64,000 nucleotides of DNA from JAAOZP01 sp038848185 (GTDB lineage: Archaea; Thermoproteota; EX4484-205; JAAOZP01): assembly GCA_038848185.1 (NCBI GenBank), contig JAWCNV010000011.1, positions 1 to 64,000 on the forward strand, given 5' to 3'. How positions within the stretch are numbered: position 1 is the first letter of the stretch; every line of letters begins with the position of its first letter. Both the position numbers and the translations under genes were made by a program. Below the pieces are notes generated by a model. It saw only the letters and a list, made by a program, of their open reading frames with translations. It was not told the DNA's origin and did not search any database. Of the stretch, positions 8,546 through 17,396 are shown piece after piece.

Positions 8546-9699
8546 GTAGAAGCCTTCTCCTTCCTCCACTCCTCCATCTTAACAATGCTTTCCTTACCTA
8601 TGCTGCTACTCCTGTTCCTTATTGCTTTAGTCAGGTCATCCATGGTTACAGGCCGCGGATTACCCTTCATAGGGTCACCCTGCCCAAAGAATTCTTCAAT
8701 GGTTATTTTGAAAGCATCCTTACAAATGTTCTCAATATCATGCGCAGAATAGCCTTCGGTTAAACGGGCAAGCTCATCGTAGTATATGGGTGGTTTAAGG
8801 CTAAGCTTAGAAGTGAAGTACATAAAAAGTCTTTTTCTCGCCCTCTGGTCTGGAGGAGGAACATATAGCCGCTCCTCAAACCTTCTTAGAAAAGCGTCTG
8901 GAAGCAGCCACGGGTTATTCGTTGCAGCAATCACATACACGTGTCCAACCTTACCCTTGCTCATTAAACCATCCATCTCCTGTTGCAGCTGTAGCCTAGC
9001 CCTCGCCTCACCCCCTGTCTCATAGATATGTGTTCCGACGATGCTTTCAACCTCATCTATGAACATTATCGCCGGCTCGCTTGAATTACTGTTCTTCCTC
9101 GCGTGTTCGAAAAGCTTAGATATGTTCTTCTCAGACTCGCCAAGCCATTTAGAGAGTATTGAAGAAGCTTTAACCAGATAGAATGTTGCCCTAATGCTAT
9201 TGGCCAAGGCGGCGGCCAGAAGCGTTTTACCGCATCCCGGTGGACCATAGAAAAGTATTCCCGTGGACCAGGGAAGCTTGTAAACATCTGGCCGGATCGT
9301 TGGGAAGATTACGTTGACATAAAGCTTCTTCTTAGCCTCATCCAAATCTATGATATCGTCCCATTTTACGGAGGGCTTCTCTATTAGGACAACATCCTGA
9401 AGCCACTTGTCTTCATCCTCCTTCTTCTCGGTTTTATCCACGTAAACAACCTCCTCCTTCCTCTTCGCCAACCCATCCAGCTTCTCAACCCTCTTCTGAT
9501 ACTCCCTTATCCTATCCAAGTAAACCCTCTTAATATTCTCATTATCGGCTAGAGTATAGAGCTGCATAAGTATTTCAATAGTTTCCCTGTAGAGCCTTGA
9601 AGCAGACTTATAGTCACCCTGACTGTCTAAACTGACAGCGTCGTGTGCTTTTCTTATCGCAGTCCTTTCAAGCTCACTCCGCCAGCTTAAGCTGGACAC
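8542..9699 (-). CDS. cdvC: CdvC, Vps4-like AAA ATPase
   Basis: Vps4-type ATPase that remodels ESCRT-III (CdvB) filaments in division. The 385-aa product has an N-terminal MIT helix bundle (about residues 8-77), a charged linker, then one AAA domain with Walker A GPPGCGKT (about 152-159), Walker B IMFIDEVES, sensor AATNN and the RRFEERLYV arginine-finger region. The GTG start at 9699 fits the MIT domain beginning; a TATA-like CTTAATAG is near 9730-9737. It is transcribed towards cdvB, while a second cdvB paralogue starts 222 nt upstream on the opposite strand. Confidence 0.96.
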   Translation of the reverse strand: MSSLSWRSELERTAIRKAHDAVSLDSQGDYKSASRLYRETIEILMQLYTLADNENIKRVYLDRIREYQKRVEKLDGLAKRKEEVVYVDKTEKKEDEDKWLQDVVLIEKPSVKWDDIIDLDEAKKKLYVNVIFPTIRPDVYKLPWSTGILFYGPPGCGKTLLAAALANSIRATFYLVKASSILSKWLGESEKNISKLFEHARKNSNSSEPAIMFIDEVESIVGTHIYETGGEARARLQLQQEMDGLMSKGKVGHVYVIAATNNPWLLPDAFLRRFEERLYVPPPDQRARKRLFMYFTSKLSLKPPIYYDELARLTEGYSAHDIENICKDAFKITIEEFFGQGDPMKGNPRPVTMDDLTKAIRNRSSSIGKESIVKMEEWRKEKAST

Positions 9700-9760
9700 G
9701 TCTCTTCCAGATTGACTATGGTAAAGGATTCCTATTAAGTTTTATCCGCCTCAGGTTTAC

Positions 9761-9892
9761 ATGCATACAGCTGAAGCCGGGGGGCTTCTCCTACCCATAG
9801 TATTCCTCGGTTTCCAGCTGGCTTTCCAGTATAAGACCCTATGTGCACTATATCTCGTAACCTGTTTTCTTACAATAAACCTTTCTACATAA
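9761..9892 (+). CDS. 43-aa candidate small membrane protein between cdvC and cdvB2
   Basis: An ATG ORF whose product is mostly hydrophobic (LLLPIVFLGFQLAF, then LCALYLVTCFLTINL), giving two possible membrane segments. It lies in the 221-nt gap between divergent cdvC and cdvB2 and ends 28 nt before cdvB2. TATA spacing is only approximate (ATTAAG around 9734). It is below the size at which chance ORFs can be excluded, so this is a weak call. Confidence 0.3.
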   Translation: MHTAEAGGLLLPIVFLGFQLAFQYKTLCALYLVTCFLTINLST

Positions 9893-9920
9893 AATATTTA
9901 AGCTAGGGCAGAGAGCATCA

Positions 9921-10544
9921 TTGTCCAAAATGAGCCCATTATTTGGGAAGAAGCCGCAGCCGCCTCCGCAGCCTACGGATCAACACACATTTCAAGACGC
10001 TTTAAAGGAAGCGGTTGGAATGTTGAAGATTCAGGAGCAGAATCTGGATCGAATCTACAATAGGATTAAGACGAGAGATGAACAGCTTTTTAAAGAGGTT
10101 GAGAAAGCCCTGGTTGAACGAGATAATTCTCGTGCCCTAGTCTATGCGAACGAGGTTGCACAGGTCAGGAAGATGGGTAAAATAATTCTCAGCAACAGGC
10201 TTGCTCTTGAAAGAGTAATACTTAGGCTTGAAGATACTATAGATTTTAAGGAGACGCTTAAGGTTCTGGGTCCGATCGTAAATGTGGTTAACAAGGTCGG
10301 GGGCGAAATAAGGAATGTTGCACCCCAGGTGGCTGATAGCCTAAGGCAGATAGAGGACATGATGAACAGAGTGCTGATACAGGCTGGAGAAGTCTCTGGG
10401 TATGAGCCCTATGTTTCAACAGGCAGCGAGGCAGACCAGATTCTGAAGGAGGCTTCCGTCCTAGCTTCACAGAAAATGAAGACCAGTTTCCCGGAGATAC
10501 CTGAATCCGTTAGGCAGCAGATGGAGGAAGCGGGGGCTCAATAA
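9921..10544 (+). CDS. second ESCRT-III-like protein without winged helix (CdvB paralogue)
   Basis: The 207-aa product starts with a Pro-rich leader (KKPQPPPQPT), followed by a helical Snf7-like core similar to CdvB (ALVYANEVAQVRKMGKIILSN matches the corresponding CdvB segment AYAQEIAMLRRVAKVIYQS). Near the end FPEIPESV is a MIM2-like motif, after which only about ten residues remain, so the winged helix of CdvB is absent. It is therefore like the short CdvB1/CdvB2 paralogues of Sulfolobus. TTG at 9921 has an AAAATATTTAA box about 27 nt upstream; the ATG at 9930 is the alternative start. Confidence 0.9.
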   Translation: MSKMSPLFGKKPQPPPQPTDQHTFQDALKEAVGMLKIQEQNLDRIYNRIKTRDEQLFKEVEKALVERDNSRALVYANEVAQVRKMGKIILSNRLALERVILRLEDTIDFKETLKVLGPIVNVVNKVGGEIRNVAPQVADSLRQIEDMMNRVLIQAGEVSGYEPYVSTGSEADQILKEASVLASQKMKTSFPEIPESVRQQMEEAGAQ

Positions 10545-10615
10545 AACTTACGTTTAACCAAACTATAGTAAGGGTTGCTGGAAGGCCTCCCCCTAGAGGT
10601 ATTAAATCTAAATAT

Positions 10616-11449
10616 TTAAGTCTTTAGTTGTGGAGACGGTTCTCCTGTTTTTGCAGCAAGTTTCATGCTTCTTGCGGATGCTTTCAAATCCTCTAAAAGG
10701 CTTGCTACATCCCCATGATTTTTCTCAACGAGTTTTACGAAGGCGCTGCCGACGATCGCACCGTCTGCTCCACAGGATATTACTGATTTAACGTGCTCAG
10801 GCCTAGATATTCCAAATCCCACCGTCAGAGGAATCCGGTTTAAAGTGTACGGATGTAGCCTTCTTATTGTTTGAACAGTAAGCTGGGCGACCTGCTCCCT
10901 CATACCAGTTACGCCGAAAACCGAGACCAAATATAGGAAGCCTGAAGCCATGTTTAGAATTTTCTCAAGCCTCTTCAAAGATGTTGACGGTGTTGCTAGA
11001 AAAATAGTGTCGACACCATGCTTCTCAGCAGCCTCCTTATACTCAGCAGCTTCCTCCACAGGAAGATCTGCTACAATAATGCCGTCAACACCATTCCTGC
11101 TGGATTCATCTAAGAATTTCCCGACACCCATTCTGAAAACTATGTTGTAGTATGTCAACAGGACAATCGGCGTGTTAATAATCCTCTTAGCCTCCTTAAC
11201 AATGTTGAGGACCATTTTAGGAGTTGCGCCAGCGTTTAGAGCACGCATGTCAGAAGCCTGTATGACAGGCCCGTCAGCTATAGGGTCGGAGAAAGGTATC
11301 CCGATCTCCACTATGTCCGCACCTCCTTCAACCAGTGCCTCCACGATCATCGGAGTGTATTTTGGTGAAGGGTCGCCTCCAGTGACATAAGCTATCAGCG
11401 CCCCCTCGTTAAGCCTCCTCAACCTCCGGAATGTTTCAGCTATGCTCAT
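10616..11449 (-). CDS. trpA: tryptophan synthase alpha subunit
   Basis: Cleaves indole-3-glycerol phosphate to indole and glyceraldehyde 3-phosphate, passing indole to TrpB. The 277-aa TIM-barrel shows the family signature EIGIPFSDPIADGPVIQ near residue 47 (catalytic Glu in EIGIPFSDP), the second catalytic region GVDGIIVADLPVEE, and the phosphate-binding GFGISRPEHV. It is the last gene of the trp operon and overlaps trpB by 4 nt. Confidence 0.97.
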   Translation of the reverse strand: MSIAETFRRLRRLNEGALIAYVTGGDPSPKYTPMIVEALVEGGADIVEIGIPFSDPIADGPVIQASDMRALNAGATPKMVLNIVKEAKRIINTPIVLLTYYNIVFRMGVGKFLDESSRNGVDGIIVADLPVEEAAEYKEAAEKHGVDTIFLATPSTSLKRLEKILNMASGFLYLVSVFGVTGMREQVAQLTVQTIRRLHPYTLNRIPLTVGFGISRPEHVKSVISCGADGAIVGSAFVKLVEKNHGDVASLLEDLKASARSMKLAAKTGEPSPQLKT

Positions 11450-12645
11450 ATACTTACCCCCAGCCTGCTTGCAACAACCTCAACATCCTTATCTCCTCTT
11501 CCTGAGAGATTCACAATCATGATCTCGCTCCTACTCATCTTCTTTGCAAGTTTCCCAGCGTATGCGAGCGCGTGACATGGTTCCAGTGCAGGCATTATAC
11601 CCTCTGCCCTAGATAGTTCAACGAAAGCCTCTAGCGCCTCCTCATCGGTGACAGCGTCATACTTAACGCGTCCAATGCTTTTAAGAAAACTGTGTTCAGG
11701 CCCCACTCCAGGATAGTCAAGCCCAGCGGAGACGCTGTGAGTAGTCGATATCTGGCCATGCTCGTCTTGGAGAACGTAGGACAGCATGCCGTGGAACACT
11801 CCCTCAGAGCCCGCGCAAAGGCTTGCAGCATGCTTACCTGTTTCAACACCCTCGCCCGCTGCTTCAACCCCGTAAAGCTTAACCTCCTTGTCCCTGATGA
11901 ACGGGTAGAATGCCCCGATAGCGTTGCTCCCCCCTCCGACACAGGCGACTACAGCGTCGGGAAGCCTGTTCTCAGCCTTAAGAATCTGCGTCCTCATCTC
12001 CAGCCCGATCACGCTTTGAAAATCTCTGACTATAGTTGGGTATGGATGTGGGCCTACGACTGACCCTATCAAGTAATATGTTGTCTGAACGTTAGTAACC
12101 CAGTCTCTTAAGGCCTCGTTTATAGCATCCTTCAATGTTTTGGAGCCTGATTCAACTGGATGGACCTCAGCCCCGAGAAGCTTCATTCTGAAAACGTTAA
12201 GCCTCTGCCTCTCCATGTCTTCAACACCCATGTAGACCTCAGCCTTCAAGCCTAGTGCTGCACATGCCATTGCAGTGGCAACGCCATGCTGGCCTGCACC
12301 AGTCTCAGCGATAATTCTTTTCTTTCCCATCCTCTTTGCGAGGAGAGCTTGCCCGACAGTATTGTTTATCTTATGGGCTCCGCCGTGTGCGAGATCCTCC
12401 CTCTTAAGATATATTTTTGGTCCACCAAGCTTCTCAGTCAGGTTTGCAGCATAGTAGAGGGGTGTCGGCCTGCCTGCGAATTTTTCAAGATATTGGTTTA
12501 ACTCTCTCTTAAACTCCGGATCATCCTTAAGCCTCAGGTAAGCCTCCTCCAGTTCTTCAAGAGCGGGCATGAGTGTCTCAGGGACAAACATTCCGCCGTA
12601 GCGTCCGAATTTACCCTTCTCAGGATAAGATGGTAAACAGCTCAT
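11446..12645 (-). CDS. trpB: tryptophan synthase beta subunit
   Basis: PLP enzyme condensing indole and serine to tryptophan. The 399-aa length and the motif LAHGGAHKINNTVGQALLAK (PLP lysine in HKIN), ETGAGQHGVATA, and VGGGSNAIG (PLP phosphate loop) are those of TrpB1, the form that works with TrpA. It overlaps trpF and trpA by 4 nt each, indicating translational coupling within the operon. Confidence 0.98.
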   Translation of the reverse strand: MSCLPSYPEKGKFGRYGGMFVPETLMPALEELEEAYLRLKDDPEFKRELNQYLEKFAGRPTPLYYAANLTEKLGGPKIYLKREDLAHGGAHKINNTVGQALLAKRMGKKRIIAETGAGQHGVATAMACAALGLKAEVYMGVEDMERQRLNVFRMKLLGAEVHPVESGSKTLKDAINEALRDWVTNVQTTYYLIGSVVGPHPYPTIVRDFQSVIGLEMRTQILKAENRLPDAVVACVGGGSNAIGAFYPFIRDKEVKLYGVEAAGEGVETGKHAASLCAGSEGVFHGMLSYVLQDEHGQISTTHSVSAGLDYPGVGPEHSFLKSIGRVKYDAVTDEEALEAFVELSRAEGIMPALEPCHALAYAGKLAKKMSRSEIMIVNLSGRGDKDVEVVASRLGVSI

Positions 12646-13295
12646 TCTCCCACCTTCTTTGCCTCGCTGACGAATTTGAAAACCTTTTCTCGGTCTTTAA
12701 CACCTGGATGAGATTCAACACCTGTTGAAACATCCACTCCATACGGCTTAACTGTTGAAACAGCCATCTCAACATTGTCAGGCGTTAAACCCCCAGCTAG
12801 GATCAGGGGCCTAGGTTGAATCGCATCCCTTATAATTCTGCTAACCCTCCAGTCGTGAGCCTCGCCGGAGCCTCCTAAACCGCCGTCTCTTAAACTGTCC
12901 AGCAAAACTATTTCGAAAAGCTTGGAGTAGTCGACTGCAAGCTTCAACGCGCTGGGAAGCCTAGCGTTAACCACTCCTATCACGCTTCCTTTCAAAAAGC
13001 CTTCCTTAGCCAGGTTTACTAGGAGGCTTGGCTCACCATGAAGCTGAAGATAGTCTGCACCTAAGTCAAAAACCCTCATTAAGCCTTCTAAATCCCTGAG
13101 GACGGTGACGGCTACGCTGCTGACACCGCTTGGAACTGTCGAGATCAAGTGCGCAGCATCCCGATGTTTAAGGCTTCTCGGGGAGGATGGGACATCAACT
13201 ATGAACCCAACGATATCGGCTCCAGCACTTACAGCATCCTCAAGATCCTCCCTCCTCGTTATCCCACATATCTTAACCTTAACCATTCTAATCAA
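12642..13295 (-). CDS. trpF: phosphoribosylanthranilate isomerase
   Basis: Catalyses the Amadori rearrangement of phosphoribosylanthranilate. The product has VKICGITRREDLEDAVSAGAD at the N-terminus (catalytic Cys in KICG), LQLHGEP in the middle, and LAGGLTPDNV plus GVDVSTGVES at the phosphate site. Length is about 217 aa; the start may be the ATG nine bases downstream (MVKVKICG), since the first codons precede the conserved part. It overlaps trpC by 4 nt. Confidence 0.96.
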   Translation of the reverse strand: MIRMVKVKICGITRREDLEDAVSAGADIVGFIVDVPSSPRSLKHRDAAHLISTVPSGVSSVAVTVLRDLEGLMRVFDLGADYLQLHGEPSLLVNLAKEGFLKGSVIGVVNARLPSALKLAVDYSKLFEIVLLDSLRDGGLGGSGEAHDWRVSRIIRDAIQPRPLILAGGLTPDNVEMAVSTVKPYGVDVSTGVESHPGVKDREKVFKFVSEAKKVGE

Positions 13296-14065
13296 GCCTC
13301 CACAAGCTGCCTAACCTTCTCCTCAACATTATCCGCAAGCATTACTGCAGTACCCACCAAGAACGCTTTCGCACCAGCCTTTTTGAGGAGACGTATGTGT
13401 ACTGGAGACTCTATTCCGCTCTCGCTTACCACCACCTTACCATGATTATCATGCTTGCTGAGTATTCTACTAGTAGTGTTAATGTCAACACTCAGGGTTG
13501 AGAGACTCCTATTGTTTATGCCAATCAGATCTGCCTCCGAGCCTACTGCCCTAAGGAATTCATCCTCCGTATGTGTTTCAAGCAGCACCTCCAACCCGTG
13601 GAAATGGATAAGTCTAATCATCTCTCCCAGCTCAATCTCCGAATAACCTCTGTCGAACAAGGCTTGGATAAGCAGGACAGCATCCGCCCCGATTCTTGAA
13701 GCAGCCTCCACCTGAACCTGGCTTATTATGAAATCCTTCATCAGAAGTGGAAGATCCACACTCCTTCTAATCACGCTAAAAACCTCTAAGGAGCCTTGGA
13801 AATAAGTCGGCTCAGTCAGTATTGAAATCCCTGCTGCCCCAGCTTTTTTCATCGACAAGACTATTTCCTCAACGCTTCCAATCCTCTTGAAAACCCCCTT
13901 CGAGGGGGAAGCTGTTTTAAGCTCTGTTACAACAGGGGTTTTAACACAGGAGAGTATAGCATTCTTTAAACTAAAATGCTCATGTTCAACAGGCTCAACA
14001 TCGTAGTAGCCTGATTCTATCGTATTCCTAACTTCTCCAACAATCCTATCTATGAAGTCAGCCAT
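13292..14065 (-). CDS. trpC: indole-3-glycerol phosphate synthase
   Basis: Ring-closes CdRP to indole-3-glycerol phosphate. Motifs include VTELKTASPSKGVF (catalytic Lys), GISILTEPTYFQGS, LLMKDFIIS, LIGINNRSLSTL and VSESGI. An ORF runs to 14104, but the ATG at 14065 (MADFIDRIVGEVRNTIESG) gives the usual N-terminus and an 8-nt overlap with trpD, typical of this operon, so I chose it; the product is 257 aa. Confidence 0.95.
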   Translation of the reverse strand: MADFIDRIVGEVRNTIESGYYDVEPVEHEHFSLKNAILSCVKTPVVTELKTASPSKGVFKRIGSVEEIVLSMKKAGAAGISILTEPTYFQGSLEVFSVIRRSVDLPLLMKDFIISQVQVEAASRIGADAVLLIQALFDRGYSEIELGEMIRLIHFHGLEVLLETHTEDEFLRAVGSEADLIGINNRSLSTLSVDINTTSRILSKHDNHGKVVVSESGIESPVHIRLLKKAGAKAFLVGTAVMLADNVEEKVRQLVEA

Positions 14066-15125
14066 TCTTCTCAAGCTCCTCCAGAACTGAAAGGCTCCCA
14101 CCACTATACTTTATGAATGACTTGAGCTTCTCGTAAGCCGACCCGTTTTCAACAGATTCCCTGGCGACTTCAACCGCTTCACGCAGACTACTGGCCTTAC
14201 CTCCAACCATGATTGCTGCAGCCGCGTTCGCTAGAACCATGTCGTGTTTCGGAGTGAGAGTATGATCATTGTTCACTCTGTTGCTTAATATTTTGAAGGC
14301 TATCCTAACGCTCTCCTCCCTTGAAGAAACCTCAATGAGCCTTCTACTAGCCTTTTTCAGGCCTAAGTCCTTAGGCTCAATGTACTGCGAAGAAACCTTA
14401 CCGTCTGCCACCAGCATCATCCTTGTCCTCCCTACTATAGATATTTCATCCAAGCCATCTAAGCCATGCACAACCATCGCGCTCTCCACCCCCAAGTTTC
14501 TAAGAGTGCTTGCAAGAGGCTTCAAAAGGCTATCATTGTAAACTCCTAGTAGCTGAGCGTTAGCACCAGCAGGATTAGTCAATGGTCCAAGGATGTTGAA
14601 CACGGTTCTTATCCCAATCTCCCTTCTCGGTCCGACTGCATGCTTCATAGCAGGGTGGAAAACAGGTGCGAACATGAATCCTATTCCAATGTCCTCTATA
14701 GATTTCTCCACCATCTCCGGGGTCATGCTGAGGTTGAAGCCTAATGCTTCAAGAAGGTCTGCACTGCCACACTTACTCGTGACTGAACGGTTACCGTGTT
14801 TGGCGACAGGTACTCCAGCCCCAGCCGCTACGAAAGCAGCTATCGTGCTCACGTTGAAAGTCTTTACATCATCTCCGCCTGTTCCACAAGTGTCGACAAG
14901 CCTGCCGTTAACCCTCGGCCTTATCCGGTGGCAGAATCTTCGCATCACGGATGCGAATGCAGTGATTTCCTCGACAGTCTCACCCTTCATTCTTAAGGCT
15001 GTTAGGAAGGAGGCTATCTGCGCCTCACTCGCCTTCCCCGTCATTACTTCAGACATGGCTTCCTCAGCCTCAGCCACCGTCAGACTCTTACCCTCAACAA
15101 GCTTCCCTATGCATTCTCTTATCAA
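14058..15125 (-). CDS. trpD: anthranilate phosphoribosyltransferase
   Basis: Transfers the phosphoribosyl group of PRPP to anthranilate. Signature motifs are VDTCGTGGDDVKTFNVST near residue 82 (PRPP-binding) and AKHGNRSVTSKCGSADLLEALG, followed by FNILGPLTNPAGANAQLLGVY. Length of 355 aa is normal. The start is a TTG at 15125, separated from the trpG stop by only 2 nt. Confidence 0.97.
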   Translation of the reverse strand: MIRECIGKLVEGKSLTVAEAEEAMSEVMTGKASEAQIASFLTALRMKGETVEEITAFASVMRRFCHRIRPRVNGRLVDTCGTGGDDVKTFNVSTIAAFVAAGAGVPVAKHGNRSVTSKCGSADLLEALGFNLSMTPEMVEKSIEDIGIGFMFAPVFHPAMKHAVGPRREIGIRTVFNILGPLTNPAGANAQLLGVYNDSLLKPLASTLRNLGVESAMVVHGLDGLDEISIVGRTRMMLVADGKVSSQYIEPKDLGLKKASRRLIEVSSREESVRIAFKILSNRVNNDHTLTPKHDMVLANAAAAIMVGGKASSLREAVEVARESVENGSAYEKLKSFIKYSGGSLSVLEELEKNG

Positions 15126-15127
15126 GC

Positions 15128-15712
15128 TCAGACACCCCTATCCAGAAAGTTCTTCAGAATCCTCTTCCCCTCCCGGGTTAGAATAGACTCTGGGTGGAAC
15201 TGTATTCCTTCAACAGGATACTCAACATGTCTTAGACCCATGACCTCGCAGTCCTCTAAGGAGTATGCAGATATCTTCAGGCACTGGGGGATGTGGAAAG
15301 CGCTTACGACCAAGGAATGGTAGCGTGTTGCTTCAAACGGGTTTGAAACACCTTTGAAAACGCTTTCCCCATCGTGCTTTATCATGCTGGTCTTCCCGTG
15401 CATAAGTCTGCCGGCATGAGAAACTTTTCCTCCGAACGCGTATGCAATACCTTGGTGGCCAAGGCATATTCCTAAAACAGGAATACTTGTGCCGAGGCTA
15501 CGTATTATTGAGGCACAGTTTCCGAAATACTTCCTGTCCTCAGGTGTGCCTGGACCAGGCGATATTACTATCCTGTCAGGCTTGAGACGCCTCGCCTTAC
15601 TCAAACTTATCACATCATTCCTGAGCACGATTACTGAGGCCCCGAGCTCACCTAGGTATTGAGCAATATTGTAGACAAAGGAATCGTAATTATCTATTAA
15701 AAGAACCCTCAT
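15128..15712 (-). CDS. trpG: anthranilate synthase glutamine amidotransferase subunit
   Basis: Class I glutaminase supplying ammonia to TrpE. Visible features are LLIDNYDSFVYNIAQYLGELG at the N-terminus, the oxyanion region ISPGPGTPED, the nucleophile Cys in GICLGHQGIA, and the His/Glu pair in GIQFHPESIL. The 194-aa size is that of a stand-alone TrpG. It overlaps trpE by 4 nt. Confidence 0.97.
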   Translation of the reverse strand: MRVLLIDNYDSFVYNIAQYLGELGASVIVLRNDVISLSKARRLKPDRIVISPGPGTPEDRKYFGNCASIIRSLGTSIPVLGICLGHQGIAYAFGGKVSHAGRLMHGKTSMIKHDGESVFKGVSNPFEATRYHSLVVSAFHIPQCLKISAYSLEDCEVMGLRHVEYPVEGIQFHPESILTREGKRILKNFLDRGV

Positions 15713-17124
15713 TCTCCTCCACCCGCCTGACTTAAAGCCTTCATTAACGCTCCAGCCTTATACTCTGTTTCAAACCATTCCCGCTCCGGATTAGAGTCAG
15801 CCACTATCCCAGCGCCCACCTGAATATGCCCCCTGTTCCTGTTAACGAGAAGTGTTCTAATCGTTATTGCAAAGTCCGCATTACCATTATACGAGAAGTA
15901 GCCTACTGCACCCGCGTAGGGCCCTCTCCTCGTAGGCTCAAGCTCCTCTATTATCTCCATCGCCCTAACCTTCGGGGCGCCTGACACGGTTCCAGCAGGC
16001 AGCATCGCCCTTAAAGCATCAAAGCAATCCTTCCCCGGTGAAAGAAGCCCAGTAACCTTAGACACGATGTGTTGAACATGACTATACTCATGGACAACCA
16101 TGAACTCAGGTACTTTTACAGATCCATACTCAGAGACTCTTCCAACATCGTTCCTAGCAAGGTCCACGAGCATCACATGCTCCGCCCGCTCCTTAGGGTC
16201 TGAGAGAAGCTCCCTTGCCAATGCACTATTCCTCTCCCGATTCCCAGTTTTCTGGCGGGTGCCAGCTATAGGATATGTTTCAACAACCCTGTTCTCAACT
16301 CTAACAAGCATCTCCGGGCTTGAGCCGATTACCCATCTTTCACCATGCTTCAGAAAATACATGTATGGGGAGGGGTTGATGCTTCTCAACGATCTGTAGA
16401 AACGAAGCAGGCTTCCCCGAATATTGAAGCTGTAACGCTTAGAGAGGACGACTTGAAAAATATCACCGTTGAAAACATAATTCTTAGCCTTGTTCACGAG
16501 GCCCTCGAAATCTTCTTTACAAATATTTGACTTAGGCTTGCTGAACTCAAGCTCACCAATGCTTTTACTGCATCTAAGTTTTCCCTCCAGCTCACTAACC
16601 CTGTTTTCACCAGTGTGAAAATAGTATGCTCTTCTCTTAGCATGTTCAAAAACAATCCCGTCTCCATAAATCCCCATCTCCAGATCCGGGAAGCAAAGGT
16701 CATCCAGAGTAGTGGATGGAAGATTCTCCCAGTACCTAACAGCGTCGTAAGAAATATAGCCGACTGCCCCACCGGCGAACCTGAAGGCCCCGTGGAAAAA
16801 CCTATTAGCGTAAATCTCCTCCCTAATGATCTCCAGCGGGTCGCCTGCATCCATAACAACCCTGTCTTCACCTAGAACCTCTGCCTTGCCATCCTTAACC
16901 TTGATAATCTTACTCGGGTTGAAGCCTATGAAAGAGAATTCAGCAAGCTTCCTTGGGCCTTCAACAGACTCTAAAAGGTAAACGTATTCATAATCGTCAA
17001 CTAGTCTAGAGAAAACCTTGATCGGGCTCTCATATCGAATCTCTTTTACTTCAAGCTTCAGGCTTTTCTGGAGCAACCTATTCGCCAGACGCTTTTGGAC
17101 AACATCATTACTTTCCCTCGCCAC
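15709..17124 (-). CDS. trpE: anthranilate synthase component I
   Basis: Makes anthranilate from chorismate with TrpG and is normally feedback-inhibited by tryptophan (LLESVEG near the N-terminus is the inhibitor-binding LLES motif). The chorismate domain shows SPEMLVRV, PIAGTRQKTGNRERN, LPAGTVSGAPKVRAMEII and VGAGIVADSNPEREW. The frame is open to 17202, but that would place the N-terminus upstream of the TATA box. The GTG at 17124 lies about 27 nt downstream of the TATA centre, giving a leaderless start and 471 aa; a TTG at 17076 is the alternative. First gene of the operon. Confidence 0.95.
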   Translation of the reverse strand: MARESNDVVQKRLANRLLQKSLKLEVKEIRYESPIKVFSRLVDDYEYVYLLESVEGPRKLAEFSFIGFNPSKIIKVKDGKAEVLGEDRVVMDAGDPLEIIREEIYANRFFHGAFRFAGGAVGYISYDAVRYWENLPSTTLDDLCFPDLEMGIYGDGIVFEHAKRRAYYFHTGENRVSELEGKLRCSKSIGELEFSKPKSNICKEDFEGLVNKAKNYVFNGDIFQVVLSKRYSFNIRGSLLRFYRSLRSINPSPYMYFLKHGERWVIGSSPEMLVRVENRVVETYPIAGTRQKTGNRERNSALARELLSDPKERAEHVMLVDLARNDVGRVSEYGSVKVPEFMVVHEYSHVQHIVSKVTGLLSPGKDCFDALRAMLPAGTVSGAPKVRAMEIIEELEPTRRGPYAGAVGYFSYNGNADFAITIRTLLVNRNRGHIQVGAGIVADSNPEREWFETEYKAGALMKALSQAGGGE

Positions 17125-17145
17125 AGGGCGGGGGGTCGGAAAAGC

Positions 17146-17158
17146 AATATATAAAAAG
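17146..17158 (-). promoter_or_regulatory. TATA box of the trp operon
   Basis: The minus strand reads CTTTTTATATATT here, centred at about 17151, which is 27 nt upstream of the GTG start of trpE at 17124. Confidence 0.75.
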
Positions 17159-17165
17159 TTCTGTT

Positions 17166-17189
17166 CAAATGTATACATGTATACATTTG
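17166..17189. promoter_or_regulatory. 24-bp perfect palindrome, probable trp operator
   Basis: Each half reads CAAATGTATACA on its own strand, and the centre consists of two adjacent copies of the self-complementary octamer TGTATACA. All 24 bases are symmetric. It ends 8 bp upstream of the TATA box of the trp operon, where archaeal regulators often bind. The methanogen repressor TrpY binds boxes with core TGTACA; the resemblance is only partial, so the regulator is unknown. Confidence 0.7.
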
Positions 17190-17396
17190 TGCATTCGAAC
17201 ATTTAACCACTCTTATTCGGTCTAAAGAAAAAACTTTCTCCTCAATAACCGTTGCAAGCAGGAGAATTAGCCTTTTAAGGCAGCATTTCCTCTAACCTAT
17301 ATTTCAAAACTTTGAATCATCCACTCCTCTTGCTAAAGCCTGCTGGCGAAGGAAACTGATAAATAGGTATCCTTGGGAGGAAAGAAGATTATTCGG

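Noticed and set aside
9682..9695. CCAGCTTAAGCTGG palindrome at the cdvC start
   Set aside because: It lies inside codons 2-6 of cdvC and 14-bp palindromes can arise by chance.
17125..17202. Extended trpE N-terminus beginning MFECTNVYMYTF
   Set aside because: It would include the palindrome and the TATA box in coding sequence; the conserved TrpE part begins much later and a leaderless GTG at 17124 fits better.
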